From assembly GCF_004769665.1 (NCBI RefSeq), contig NZ_RQGG01000013.1, forward strand, positions 1 through 64,000: DNA of 64,000 nucleotides, in the 5' to 3' direction. This DNA comes from Leptospira kemamanensis. Its GTDB lineage: Bacteria; Spirochaetota; Leptospiria; Leptospirales; Leptospiraceae. How positions within the stretch are numbered: position 1 is the first letter of the stretch; each line of letters opens with the position of its first letter. Shown piece after piece: positions 27,057 to 37,700 of this stretch. Under the pieces are notes generated by a model. It did no database searches. It was given only the letters and a program-made list of their open reading frames with translations, and was not told the DNA's origin. Made by a program: the position numbers and the translations under genes.

Positions 27057-28450
27057 AAGAATTTGTATTTGTTTGTTTCTTCTCTTGTGTCAATACCAAG
27101 AAGGCCATAGGCGAAATCATAACGAAAACCTGACTTTGATTTTGAATATTCCATGAGGAGGGGAATATGGATATGAGTTTCTTCCTCTGTCCATCTGTGA
27201 GTATAAAGTCTTGTGATTAGGTGCAATCGTTTTTCTCCATTCGAAGACCTTTTGTATTCTACGAGGGAAAATATCGGTTCCCAAACATCTTCCATCACTT
27301 CAAATCGAACCGGAATGATGGCAAGAGTATTCCAACCAAAATTACCTTCAGGATCTTTGTGGTAACGAAAAAGTGGCCAAAGTTTCCAATAATAGTCTTC
27401 TCTTCCAGTTTGGACATACTCATTTTTCATATGAGAATAAAAGGGCAAAATAAAATGTGAGGTAGATTTTAAATGAGAAGTATTTTGCGACAAACGGATA
27501 TAAAACGGTGTGATGAATTCTGCTTCTTTGTTAGCAAAATAAGAATATCCATAGAGAGGAAAAAATACAAGTTTTTCCGTATCTTTTTTGGTTGAGGTTG
27601 TGTATTGGAATAATATAAAAAGTGCTGTGTAATTGCTTTGGCCTGTTTTTTTATCATACCCATAAGAAAATAGGGAATTGATGAGTGGAAACCAAAGATA
27701 AGCTCGGCTTTTCATATTGCCATCAAGTGAATCTTTGCGATTGTAAAAAGGAAAATAGATTGTGTAAGAAGTAGGTTCCTTTTTATCCAAACGTTCTTCA
27801 CCCCATTGGAAAAAAGGCCAAAGGACCGAATAACGCCTGTACTTTCCTTCATGTTCCTTCTTGGAATAAAAAGGGAACACTCGAATATCATCTCTTGTTT
27901 CGGAACCTCCCCACATCACAAACGGCCATAAAACCGATTTTGCTTTGTAGGTTTTGTATTTCCATTCTGAATACATCGGAAATAAAACATAATTTAATTC
28001 TTGGTAGGAAAGTTTGTTTCGTATTGTTCCATAGAGAGGAAAGACACTATAATAGTTTTCTCTTTGTGATTCTCCTTTGCCCCATAAAAAGAGTGGGGTG
28101 AGAAGGATGTCTTCGTCTTCATCTCCTTCTTCATGTTTGAAACCCGTTCCACTGAAAAAAAAGAGAGAAGACCAGGTATACCAGTAATTGGTTTCTTCTT
28201 TGTAATAAATGGGAGAAAGATAACTGCGAAATCGAAACGCGTATGTGCGATCCGTAAAACTCATATAAAAAGGACGAACAGCTAAAAAGTTTTGGCGACC
28301 ACGGGATTCTGCTTCATACAAAAACCAAAATTGGGAATACTTGGATTTCGTATCTTCTGTAAATGAATTGGGAATTTTTGCGTGGATTGAGAAAGAAAGA
28401 AAGAGGAGAGAAAAAACAATTCCGAATTGAATTTTAAAGCGGGAATCCAC
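27041..28450 (-). CDS. Exported protein with about 17 short P-[LF]-[FY] repeats, possible outer-membrane barrel
   Basis: A 469-residue protein with a signal peptide (about 1-24, ending SIHA). The whole mature part is made of repeats of about 20 residues, each with a hydrophobic-Pro-hydrophobic-aromatic core such as [32 protein letters not shown]. Prolines fall near residues 60, 80, 119, 138, 158, 176, 193, 212, 234, 255, 298, 315, 336, 359, 380, 392 and 430. Alternating aromatic strands with charged turns suggest beta-hairpins, perhaps an outer-membrane barrel. No named family is recognised. It overlaps mlaE, so a role in outer-membrane lipid transport is an inference from context. Confidence 0.65.
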   Translation of the reverse strand: MDSRFKIQFGIVFSLLFLSFSIHAKIPNSFTEDTKSKYSQFWFLYEAESRGRQNFLAVRPFYMSFTDRTYAFRFRSYLSPIYYKEETNYWYTWSSLFFFSGTGFKHEEGDEDEDILLTPLFLWGKGESQRENYYSVFPLYGTIRNKLSYQELNYVLFPMYSEWKYKTYKAKSVLWPFVMWGGSETRDDIRVFPFYSKKEHEGKYRRYSVLWPFFQWGEERLDKKEPTSYTIYFPFYNRKDSLDGNMKSRAYLWFPLINSLFSYGYDKKTGQSNYTALFILFQYTTSTKKDTEKLVFFPLYGYSYFANKEAEFITPFYIRLSQNTSHLKSTSHFILPFYSHMKNEYVQTGREDYYWKLWPLFRYHKDPEGNFGWNTLAIIPVRFEVMEDVWEPIFSLVEYKRSSNGEKRLHLITRLYTHRWTEEETHIHIPLLMEYSKSKSGFRYDFAYGLLGIDTREETNKYKFFWWEI

Positions 28451-28497
28451 GTAATTTCAATATCGTTCACTTTCACGAAAAGGAATCAAGTGATTTC

Positions 28498-29547
28498 ATG
28501 TCCAAAACCAAAATAGCTTTGTTTTTCGGTGGAGTTTCCGGAGAACATATCATTTCCATTCGTTCTTCTTCTTTTATTTTTGCTACGATTGATAAGGAAA
28601 AATACGACGTTTGTCCCATCTACATTGATCTCAATGGAAAGTTTTGGATTCCCACCATCCCAAATCCGATTTATCCTGATCCAACGGGGAAAACGGAAAT
28701 CGAATTTTCACAAGAATTTAATTTAAGGAACCATATCCTATCCGCAAGTGCACCAGGAATGATCGGCGAACTCGGATTTTCCTCCGTCTTTTTAGGATTA
28801 CACGGTGGTGCTGGAGAAGATGGAAGGATCCAAGGATTTTTAGATACCTTAGGTATTCCTCACACGGGTTCCGGGGTTTTAGCATCTGCTCTTGCTATGG
28901 ATAAATTTAGAGCCAATTTGTTATTCCAAACCACAGGGATTCCCGTTGCACCTTTTTTAGAGTTGGAACGAGGTAAATCAGATGCCAGAAAAACTCTTCT
29001 AAACCTACCATTTTCTTATCCTGTGTTCATTAAACCAACATTAGGTGGTTCAAGTGTCAATACGGGAATGGCAAAAACAGCGGAAGAGGCGATGACCCTT
29101 GTTGATAAAATCTTTGTCTCCGAAGACCGAGTTCTTGTACAAAAATTAATTTCTGGTACAGAAGTTTCGATTGGTGTCCTCGAAAAACCAGAAGGGAAAA
29201 AACGAAAGGCCTTTTCTCTGGTGCCAACAGAGATCAGACCCAAGTCTGAGTTTTTTGATTTCGAAGCCAAATACACAAAAGGTGCGAGTGAAGAGATCAC
29301 TCCTGCCCCGGTCGGAGACCAAATCACAAAGACTCTACAGGAATACAGTTTGTTATGCCATGAGATTTTAGGTTGTAAGGGATATTCACGAACTGACTTT
29401 ATCATCTCGGATGGAGTGCCTTTTGTTCTCGAAACCAATACACTTCCTGGGATGACAGGAACAAGTCTGATCCCCCAACAAGCAAATGCCCTTGGGATCA
29501 GTATGAAAGATGTGTTTACGTGGTTACTTGAGATTTCTCTTTCTTAG
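28498..29547 (+). CDS. ddl: D-alanine--D-alanine ligase
   Basis: A 349-residue ATP-grasp enzyme that joins two D-alanines for peptidoglycan. The N-terminal [16 protein letters not shown] motif, [20 protein letters not shown], the [12 protein letters not shown] lid loop and the [20 protein letters not shown]-terminal motif (with the metal-binding Asn and Glu) are all in place. It is monocistronic and divergent from the repeat protein gene with a gap of 47 bases; its last 32 bases overlap the end of the convergent symporter gene. Confidence 0.95.
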   Translation: MSKTKIALFFGGVSGEHIISIRSSSFIFATIDKEKYDVCPIYIDLNGKFWIPTIPNPIYPDPTGKTEIEFSQEFNLRNHILSASAPGMIGELGFSSVFLGLHGGAGEDGRIQGFLDTLGIPHTGSGVLASALAMDKFRANLLFQTTGIPVAPFLELERGKSDARKTLLNLPFSYPVFIKPTLGGSSVNTGMAKTAEEAMTLVDKIFVSEDRVLVQKLISGTEVSIGVLEKPEGKKRKAFSLVPTEIRPKSEFFDFEAKYTKGASEEITPAPVGDQITKTLQEYSLLCHEILGCKGYSRTDFIISDGVPFVLETNTLPGMTGTSLIPQQANALGISMKDVFTWLLEISLS

Positions 29548-30916
29548 GAAAGAGATACATTCCCACGAGTATGGCAACAAGACTTGCGATTGTTCCATAG
29601 AAGTGGCTTGTCATATCATCTCCGTAAATTTCTAAATACAACCAAGTTCCAATTCCTGCAAATAACGAAAATAAGGCGGACCTTTCGTCTGCCCGTTTGC
29701 TGAGTAATCCAAACACCATAGGAATAAATAATGTCACAAGGGAAATTCCACCTGAATCTTCCACAAGCGCATAAATAGAAGGTTTTCCCACTGCAAGTAA
29801 AAACGAAATGCTTGCAATGATGAGAACGGAGATTCGGGAAAGAAGCAGTAATTTTTGATCCGTTACATTTTTAAATGCGTATTTTAGAATATTCTCTGAT
29901 AGGATTGAGGATGGGGCAAGGATGGCACCAGATGCAGTGGATAGGATAGCCGAAATGAGTGCCGAAAAAAATAAAACCTGAATCCATGGACTTGAAAACT
30001 TGGATATCATGGTGGGAATTAAAAGTTGGCCCGTTTCTCCATTTAAATCAAAGTCTGGGAGTAAACTTTTAGCATGTAGTCCTAAAAACAAAGGAATCAT
30101 GGCAAATAACAAGTATAAGATGCTAGACAAATAAGATGCACGAATGGCTACTTTTTCCGATTTTGCTGACATCACTCTTTGGAAAATATCTTGTTGGGGC
30201 AAAGATCCCAATCCTACCACCATCCAAGCGGAAAGATAAAGGGTCCAAGCATGGTAATTGGATTCGGGGAAAAAAGAAAAAAATCCTTCTGGTTTTTCTG
30301 TGATGGAAGACCAAATGGGTTTTACACCATTCAGTTCAATGATCACAACCACTAGTCCAACGATGATGGAAATAGACTGGAAAAAATCAGTTAACGATAC
30401 CGACCACATTCCACCTAAGTAGGTATAAAACACAACAAGACAGGCACCAATCACAATCGCTGTAAATTGATTGATTCCAAAAAGAATCTGCACCATGATC
30501 CCAAATGCTACAAACTGTGCAGCAACCCATCCGAAGTAGGAGAAAATTAGACAAATCCCTGCAATGAACTCCATCTTTTTACCATAACGGTTTTTGTAAA
30601 AATCACCAAAGGTAAGAATTTGCATGCGATATAAATACTTCGCAAATACCAATCCGAGTAAAAACAAACAGAGGGCACCGCCAAACGGATCTTGGATGAC
30701 TGATAAAAATCCACCTTTGGCAAATTCCACAGAAGATCCTAGGATGGTTTCACTGCCAAACCAGGTGGCAAACAAGGCTGCAGTGGAGATGGGGAGTGGT
30801 AAACTTCTCCCTGCTAAAATAAAGTCTTTTGAATTTTTAACCTTTTTTGCCGCATACACTCCAATGGCAATGGTGATGAGTAGGTAGGAAAGAATGAAGA
30901 TGGATTGAAAATTCAT
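29516..30916 (-). CDS. Sodium:solute symporter (SSS family)
   Basis: A 466-residue inner-membrane transporter with about 13 helices of the SSS family (PutP/SglT type). Recognisable stretches are [12 protein letters not shown] near residue 32, [13 protein letters not shown], and [17 protein letters not shown], which is the family core signature around the sodium site. Substrate unknown. It is the last gene of a five-gene minus-strand run after xseB, separated by three bases. Confidence 0.88.
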   Translation of the reverse strand: MNFQSIFILSYLLITIAIGVYAAKKVKNSKDFILAGRSLPLPISTAALFATWFGSETILGSSVEFAKGGFLSVIQDPFGGALCLFLLGLVFAKYLYRMQILTFGDFYKNRYGKKMEFIAGICLIFSYFGWVAAQFVAFGIMVQILFGINQFTAIVIGACLVVFYTYLGGMWSVSLTDFFQSISIIVGLVVVIIELNGVKPIWSSITEKPEGFFSFFPESNYHAWTLYLSAWMVVGLGSLPQQDIFQRVMSAKSEKVAIRASYLSSILYLLFAMIPLFLGLHAKSLLPDFDLNGETGQLLIPTMISKFSSPWIQVLFFSALISAILSTASGAILAPSSILSENILKYAFKNVTDQKLLLLSRISVLIIASISFLLAVGKPSIYALVEDSGGISLVTLFIPMVFGLLSKRADERSALFSLFAGIGTWLYLEIYGDDMTSHFYGTIASLVAILVGMYLFPKKEKSQVTT

Positions 30917-30919
30917 TCT

Positions 30920-31195
30920 TTAAAATAAATCTTCTTCCGTTTGTTTCGAAGGTGTTTCTTCCTTCTTTTTTTTCACTGTGGATTTTACCACTTCGCCGTT
31001 TGGAGCTTTTGTTAAAAATTCAATTTTGGCTTCTGCATCGACAAGTCGTTCTGAGCAGATTTTTTTGAGTTCCATTCCCCGTTCATAGGCTTTGATGGAA
31101 TCTTCTAAGGATAAAGTGCCTCGTTCTAATTTTTCGGCAATGTCTTCCAGTTCACGGATTGCTTCTTCGAAACTAATTGATTTTTTTTCTACCAT
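30920..31195 (-). CDS. xseB: Exodeoxyribonuclease VII small subunit
   Basis: A 91-residue helical protein. The core ISFEEAIRELEDIAEKLERGTLSLEDSI matches XseB (shown here as IRELEDIAEKLERG plus LSLEDSIKAYERG), followed by the family's LKKICSERL-x-x-AE ending. Several copies clamp XseA to form exonuclease VII, which degrades single-stranded DNA in repair. It follows xseA by nine bases, the usual pairing. Confidence 0.93.
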   Translation of the reverse strand: MVEKKSISFEEAIRELEDIAEKLERGTLSLEDSIKAYERGMELKKICSERLVDAEAKIEFLTKAPNGEVVKSTVKKKKEETPSKQTEEDLF

Positions 31196-31204
31196 CGTCT
31201 GATC

Positions 31205-32482
31205 CTACTGTTTTTCTTTCACTTCTACTTGGAGTTTTCCATCGAATAAAAATACTTCTAAATTCTCTTTTTCCTTAATTTGATGAATGGAAGAGATGAC
31301 TTCTTTTTTTGCATTTCGTAAAACCGAATATCCACGTTTCAATGTTCCCAATGGTGAAAAGTGATCTAATCGTTGTTCTGCGAGTTTAAATTTGTTATGA
31401 ATTCTTTCTAAATACGATTTCCAATTTGATGCCAAGGTATCAATTTTTTGAAACTCACTTTGTTTTTTGACAAGGTAGTTTTTTCCAAGTAAGGAGATTT
31501 TAGTCATCAATTCATCAAAATGATTTTGTCTTGGTTCCAAAATGGATTTGGGATTTTGAAGTACAACACGAGTTGTGACCCCCGTCCATTTCTCTTTTCC
31601 AATGCGAATGACACCGGTTAAAGCAGAACGCAATCGATCTTCCATTTCATCCAATCGGATTAGGGTATCCGATACATTCGGAATTGCTAATTTTGCAGCA
31701 GCAGTGGGAGTCGGAGTTGTGGCATCGGCAGCCAAATCTGTAAGGACTCGGTCAATTTCATGCCCAACAGCAGAGATGATGGGAATTCGAGACTGGTAGT
31801 AGGCCATGACCACCGATTCTTGGTTAAATGCCATTAAATCTTCAAACGAACCACCCCCGCGACCCGCAATGATCACATCTACTTCCCATTTCGGATCGTT
31901 GATCTCTTTGATCGCTTCGATGATGGAGTTTTCGGCTCCGTCCCCTTGCACAAGACAGGGAGAAACTAAAATTTGAATGGCAGGATTTAGGTCAGTGGCG
32001 ATTCGAATGATATCTTCCACGGCGGCCCCTTTTGGGGATGTGACAATGCCCAAACGTTTCGGAAATTTAGGTAACGGGCGTTTGTGGGTGACATCAAAAA
32101 TTCCTTTATCAGCAAGGGCTTTTTTTAATTTTTCAATTTTGAGAAGGATGTCACCTTCACCCAGTTCTTCGATCTTTTGTACTGTGAGACTATAATACCC
32201 GCCTGGTTCGTAAACGGAAACGGAACCATAAACAAGAATTTCCATTCCATTGCGCAAGGGAGTGCCTTTGTAATTTTTAGCTTGGAAGGAAAAAAATGCA
32301 CATTTGATCACACTGGATGTATCTTTTAAAGAAAAATACATGTGACCAGAGCTATTGGTTTGGCTAAAATTGGAGATTTCTCCTCGCACCCAAAAGTTTT
32401 TGAACTCCGGTGAATCTTGGAGTTTCGCTTTGATACGGCGATTGACTTCGCTTACTGTGAGAGAAGAATCAACTGTTTCCAT
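31205..32482 (-). CDS. xseA: Exodeoxyribonuclease VII large subunit
   Basis: A 425-residue nuclease subunit. An N-terminal OB-fold (about 1-105, with FWVRGEISNFSQTNSSGHMYF and SVIKCAFF) binds single-stranded DNA. The catalytic core has GIVTSPKGAAVEDI, the IIAGRGGGSFEDLMAFN motif and SAVGHEIDRVLTDLAAD, followed by a long helical tail. Together with XseB it makes exonuclease VII. Start and the upstream permease stop abut with no gap. Confidence 0.95.
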   Translation of the reverse strand: METVDSSLTVSEVNRRIKAKLQDSPEFKNFWVRGEISNFSQTNSSGHMYFSLKDTSSVIKCAFFSFQAKNYKGTPLRNGMEILVYGSVSVYEPGGYYSLTVQKIEELGEGDILLKIEKLKKALADKGIFDVTHKRPLPKFPKRLGIVTSPKGAAVEDIIRIATDLNPAIQILVSPCLVQGDGAENSIIEAIKEINDPKWEVDVIIAGRGGGSFEDLMAFNQESVVMAYYQSRIPIISAVGHEIDRVLTDLAADATTPTPTAAAKLAIPNVSDTLIRLDEMEDRLRSALTGVIRIGKEKWTGVTTRVVLQNPKSILEPRQNHFDELMTKISLLGKNYLVKKQSEFQKIDTLASNWKSYLERIHNKFKLAEQRLDHFSPLGTLKRGYSVLRNAKKEVISSIHQIKEKENLEVFLFDGKLQVEVKEKQ

Positions 32483-33592
32483 TTACGTTGTTTGAAATCG
32501 TGTTTCTCGGAAAATTTTCCAAAAATCCCAAAGGATGATGACTAAGGTTAAAGCCATCGGGCCAATGATGATCCCTGCGACACCAAACTCTTGTAATCCG
32601 CCAATCAGAGAAAGGAAAATTAAAAATGGATGGGTTTTCAGTTTTTTGTCTAAGATTTTAGGTTTCACAAAATTTTCTAAGATTAAGTAACTGGCTCCCC
32701 CAGCGATCATAAAGAGCACACTTCCTGTCCAGTTTTCTTGTACAAGTCCCATGTAGAGGCCAATGGGTAACCAGACAACCGAAGTTCCTACAACGGGAAT
32801 TAGGGAAAAGATCGTCGCAATGCTAGAAAGTAAAAACTTATTGGAAACAGAAGTGAAGAGTAACAAAACATAAATGAAAGTACCTTGGAGTAAGGAAATG
32901 AATAAATTTCCCATCATCACCGTTCGAATTGCTTCTTCAATTCTACGCCCAAGTCTTTCTTCAATTTCAGTTGGGAAGGGTAATAATAAAAACAAAGCGT
33001 GTTCCATTCTACTTCCTTCTTTGTAGAGAAAAAAGAGAAGGATAAAGGTAAAAAAACCATTGAAGATAATGGCTCCTGGCACTTCAAAGGAACCAATCAA
33101 AAATCCTGACGAATTCTTTAACAAACTATAGATGGAATCTAGGTTTAAGATATCCATATGTTGGCCCACATACTCCCGGTACAAAATGGGAAGTTTGATC
33201 CAAAAGAATTCATTTTCCGTAAAAAAATCCGTTAAGATTGGACTATTGAGTAATAAAGAAACGATGGATTCTTCTGTGAGTTGGTTTCTTACATAACTCA
33301 CCAAATTTAATGATTCACGGATGAGGGTTGATACAATTAAGTAAGACGGGATAAATACACAAGCCAACATCAAAATCACCATGATGTAAGGTGAAAGTCC
33401 GTGAAATTTGACACCTAATAGATTTTTTAATCGTTTGTGAAGTTTACGCGTAGTGAGATAAAACAACAAAGATAAAAAACTGGCCCATAAAAATGGTTTA
33501 AAAACAAAAAACAGGGTAAAACAAGTCGCAAGAAAGAAACCTGCTAACAGGATGTAGACGATTGTTTCGTTTTTATTTTTGATCCAATTCAT
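32483..33592 (-). CDS. AI-2E family transporter
   Basis: A 369-residue polytopic membrane protein with seven to eight helices. The family signature is in the second half: LPIGLYMGLVQENWTGSVLF and VKPKILDKKLKTHPFLIFLSLIGGLQEFGVAGIIIGP (cut here as KPKILDKKLKTHPF and GLQEFGVAGIIIGP). The family was named for AI-2 export (TqsA) but members also act in sodium/proton exchange, so the substrate is open. It lies between a small lipoprotein gene and xseA in a packed run. Confidence 0.85.
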   Translation of the reverse strand: MNWIKNKNETIVYILLAGFFLATCFTLFFVFKPFLWASFLSLLFYLTTRKLHKRLKNLLGVKFHGLSPYIMVILMLACVFIPSYLIVSTLIRESLNLVSYVRNQLTEESIVSLLLNSPILTDFFTENEFFWIKLPILYREYVGQHMDILNLDSIYSLLKNSSGFLIGSFEVPGAIIFNGFFTFILLFFLYKEGSRMEHALFLLLPFPTEIEERLGRRIEEAIRTVMMGNLFISLLQGTFIYVLLLFTSVSNKFLLSSIATIFSLIPVVGTSVVWLPIGLYMGLVQENWTGSVLFMIAGGASYLILENFVKPKILDKKLKTHPFLIFLSLIGGLQEFGVAGIIIGPMALTLVIILWDFWKIFRETRFQTT

Positions 33593-33594
33593 TT

Positions 33595-34023
33595 TTAGTA
33601 ACTAGAATGTTTTTTGAAGTAAAACCGCATTTGGTTTGTTTTGCCATGATTCGTAAGCGAAATGGAAAGGGATTTTTTAATATAACCTTCTAATAAATAA
33701 AAGACTTCAGAGTCTTTTGTGTTTTTCTCAATGAGTTTCCAATCCCCTTGGCTTGCTCGTAAATCAATTCTCTTTTGGATTTGTTCTAAGGTTTCTTCTG
33801 TTTCTAAAAGTAAAAAGGCTTCTTTGGTATGGATATGGCTCGTTTTGAATTCACTTGCTTGGATGAATTTGGCAGATTCCGGAAAAAAAGACTGAGGAAA
33901 GGCTGGTGGAGCATTTGTCGGAAATTGGCTTACAATCACGGGATCAAAACGATAGATTTCGGAAATAGGGCTCGGTTGGCATTGCCAAAAAAGAAGGGAT
34001 AAAACCAGGGAAAATCGAAGCAT
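33595..34023 (-). CDS. Hypothetical lipoprotein
   Basis: About 142 residues from the ATG at 34023. MLRFSLVLSLLFWQC is a short lipoprotein signal with Cys15 lipidated. The mature domain is small with alternating strands and no recognised family. A TTG at 34035, closer to an AGGA element, is the alternative start and would add four residues. It is the first gene of the permease-xseA-xseB-symporter run, two bases before the permease. Confidence 0.6.
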   Translation of the reverse strand: MLRFSLVLSLLFWQCQPSPISEIYRFDPVIVSQFPTNAPPAFPQSFFPESAKFIQASEFKTSHIHTKEAFLLLETEETLEQIQKRIDLRASQGDWKLIEKNTKDSEVFYLLEGYIKKSLSISLTNHGKTNQMRFYFKKHSSY

Positions 34024-34113
34024 TAGGGAAAGCAAATGTCCTGGTAGGGATTCCTTCCATTCATTTTTTAAATTCTTAGTTGCCTATCAGGAGAAAGGTA
34101 TATCCTATCCCCT

Positions 34114-34755
34114 GTGCTAGATTCCATTCCGTTTGAAACGATTTTGAATCGAATTTTAGAATTACCTCCACTGGTTCTCTGGGGATTTTTCTGTTTTTCC
34201 AATTTTTTAGAGAATGTTTTTCCCCCTTGGCCTGGAGATACTGTCACCGTTTTTTCAGGATTCATCTCTTCCAGTCAAGATTCTCCGATTTCATTTTTCT
34301 CTGTGGTTTTGGCAACGTACGTCGGCAATTTACTCGGTGCACTCACGATGTACTATTTTGGAGAACGATTTTTACTCTTTTTGAAACAAACCAAAATCCC
34401 TTTTTTGTCGGCCTTATACCACGAAGAGAACTTACGAAAAACCTTGGTATGGTTTCGGAAGTTTGAAATCATTGTGGTTCTTGTGTCTCGGTTTTCTGCA
34501 GGGATTCGTTTTTTTGTATCGATCGTGGCCGGGATGTCCAAAATGAACATCATTAAATTTGTTGTTCTTTATTCCATTGCCATTTCGCTTTGGTGTGGAA
34601 TCCTTTTATTTGCAGGTTCTTTTGTTGGATCTAACTGGAACCAAATCATTGTTATACTATCTTACTACAATCAAACCATCGGAATCATCCTTTTATTCAT
34701 TTTTATTTATCTTCTTTACCAAACTTTCAAGAAACGAAATACGAAGTTGACATGA
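34114..34755 (+). CDS. DedA-family membrane protein
   Basis: A 213-residue inner-membrane protein of the DedA/SNARE-associated family. The reentrant-loop signature reads NFLENVFPPWPGDTV near residue 30, and the second signature FVSRFSAGIRFFVSIVAGMSKM (in two parts: SRFSAGIRFFV and AGMSKMN) lies near 130-150, with the conserved Arg. DedA proteins flip undecaprenyl phosphate or phospholipids. The start is GTG at 34114, after GAGAAAGG. It heads a five-gene plus-strand run, 27 bases before the phosphatase gene. Confidence 0.87.
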   Translation: MLDSIPFETILNRILELPPLVLWGFFCFSNFLENVFPPWPGDTVTVFSGFISSSQDSPISFFSVVLATYVGNLLGALTMYYFGERFLLFLKQTKIPFLSALYHEENLRKTLVWFRKFEIIVVLVSRFSAGIRFFVSIVAGMSKMNIIKFVVLYSIAISLWCGILLFAGSFVGSNWNQIIVILSYYNQTIGIILLFIFIYLLYQTFKKRNTKLT

Positions 34756-34782
34756 TTTAAATTTCTGTTAGGGTTTTCATCC

Positions 34783-37700
34783 ATGGAATCTTGGGGAAAG
34801 ATAGCGTTTGATTTTTATACTTTTGGATCTTTAGTAGGAGTGATTTTCACTTTTTACAATGCACAATTATTCTTAACAGTGAAGGAAAAGTCGGAAGCCA
34901 CCTATAATTTAGGAATGGCGACCTTATGGCTTGGCCTTTTTCATTTTGGGTATCTCATCAATTTTTCATTTATGGGACCTGCTTCTGCTTATATGAGATG
35001 GTTTGTGATCATAGGGGCAATGGCAGGGTCGGTGTATTTAACTGGATTTTTTCTAAGTTACCCAGAAGTTTATTTTCCTCGTTTGAAAAAAACAATCTTT
35101 CGGATCTTAAGTGCCGTAGTGGTATTGGTGACTGGTTATTTTGTTACCATCAGTTTAACAGCAGGTCGTTTGTTTTTTTTCAGTGGTCATTATTGGGATT
35201 TTCCACTTCCCGTATTTTATAAAGCATATGCCATTATCGTTTTAGTATTTTTTGTAGCGTTTACAGTTGTCGCCATCCTTCAGTTATTCAAAATTCCCAA
35301 GGAATCACGTTTCACCATCATCAGCATTCTCATTTCTTTTGTTTTGATAACGATGATTCCTGGATTTCTAAATGTTTTATCCCGAGATGGGGCCATTGGA
35401 AGAGGTTTGTACCAAACCATTACCGATTTGATTTTGGTAGTTGGGTTATTTGTGGCCAATGTGGTTTATATCAATAACACAAAAGACAAAACAACCATCA
35501 TCTCAAGAATCATTGGAATCTCTTTGGCTTCTTTTTTACTGATCTTACAACTCGTTGCTTATTCTGTAATCCAACAAACAGAATCTAACTACGATATGGT
35601 GCACACGGCCAGAGCCAAAAACTATATTGCAGGACTCGAAACAGACCAAATCCCAAGTTTCCATTATTCTTATGATACCAAGGAAAGACGTTTCACTCAT
35701 CACTTAGGAAAAGAAGAAACAAAAATCGAACCAAAGGCTTATGTTGCCGAATATTGGAATGTTTGGGCTCTTGAAATGATTCTTTCGTTTGAAAAAGATT
35801 CCCGTTGGAAAGATAATACCTCTAGTTTATTACTAGAATTGCCGGAAACAAGTCGTGGTTATGCGAAAGAGTTACAGAGATTGATTGCCGATCCCAATGT
35901 AAAGAGTCCTAAGGACTTAATTTTTGCCATTGAATCAGAAAAAAGAAAGATTTTATACACTCGTAACAAACTGAGAGAAATCCCCGTTTCTGGTTTTCAA
36001 GAAAAAGCGATGGGTCTTGTGAAAAAGGAAGAAGGTGCATTGTCTGGATTTTATGCAGAAGCACGAAATGTTTTGAATTCGAGTGTATCGGAAGAAGAAA
36101 AATGGGAAACCTTGGACCAAATGTTTTCCCCAATGCCGAATCACGGGGAAAGAAATTACAGGGGCCAAGTGAAGTTTGATACCCACCTTCCTAACTATTC
36201 TTTTTTTGTGAGTTATCTCATTGTCGACAAAAAAGATGGGATTGTTCATGAGGTGGGATATCCGTATGTCGATTATCGCAGCTTCCAACATGAAGTCACT
36301 TTGCCTTGGATCATTGGACTTGTTGCCCTCGGGATTTTAGTGATTTTTGGGTATCGGTTATTTTTTCTCATCGCACTCATAAGGCCTATTGAACAAATCA
36401 TTGAAGGTTTAACCGAAGTCAATTCGGGAAATTTAGAACATCGCCTGACAGTTCATGTGGAAGATGACATTGGGTTTATGGCAAGATCGTTTAACCGAAT
36501 GGTGCGTTCTATCCAAGCTGCCCGAAAAAAATTGCAACAATATGCAGAACAACTGGAAGAAAAAGTACAAGAACGTACCAAAGAATTAGAAAATACACTC
36601 AAAGAAGTGCAATCCTTAAAACACCAACAAGATGGAGATTATTTTTTAACTTCCTTGTTATTGCAGCCATTTAACGTCAACCATGCGATGCATGAAAACG
36701 TAAGGGTTGATTTTTTATTAGAACAAAAGAAGAAGTTTACGTTTAAACAATACGAAAAAGAGATTGGTGGGGATTTGAATATCGCCAACCAAATTGTTCT
36801 GAACCAAAGGTCTTATACTGTCTTTCTCAATGCAGATGCAATGGGAAAATCGATGCAAGGAGCAGGTGGAGCTCTGGTACTTGGTTCGGTGTTTGAGTCC
36901 ATCATCACAAGAACACAACTACTCAGTGAAGCAAGAAACACTTATCCCGAACGTTGGATCAAAAATACCTTTTTAGAACTTCATAAAATTTTTGAAGGTT
37001 TTGATGGTTCGATGTTAGTTTCCCTTGTACTTGGAGTCATTGATAACGAAACAGGATTACTTTATTTTATCAATGCAGAACACCCTTGGATTGTATTGTA
37101 CCGGGATGGGATTGCTAGTTTTATCGAAAATGAACTCATGTTTCGTAAACTCGGGACTTCTGGTGTGCAAGGAAATTTGTACATCAAAACCTTCCAATTA
37201 GAAGCAGGAGACATTTTGATTGCAGGTTCCGATGGTCGTGACGACCTTCTCATTTCTCATACGGAAGAAGGAAAACGAGTCATCAATGAAGACGAACGTT
37301 TATTTCTAAAGATGGTAGAAGCCGGAAAAGGGGAACTGGATTTAATTTACGACGAGATGGCTAAGTTTGGGGCCTTAACAGACGACTTATCTTTGTTACG
37401 TGTATCTTTTATCGAAGAAAAAGAACGATACAAAATCGAAAAAGACAAACTAAGAGAAATCCAATCCCTACTTGCAAAAGCAAAAGAGGCGAGTGATTCT
37501 TCCGATTTACAAGAAGCGGTTACCTATTTGGAGAAAGCACATTCCTTAGAGGAAAACATTCCTGAAATCAAAAAGAAATTCATCCAATTGTATTTGAAAC
37601 TGAAGGACTACGGAAAGGCAAAAAAAATGGCAAAGGACTATAGCATCCTTAGGCCAATGGATACGGAAATCATGTACATCACTGCGTTTTGTGCAAGGAA

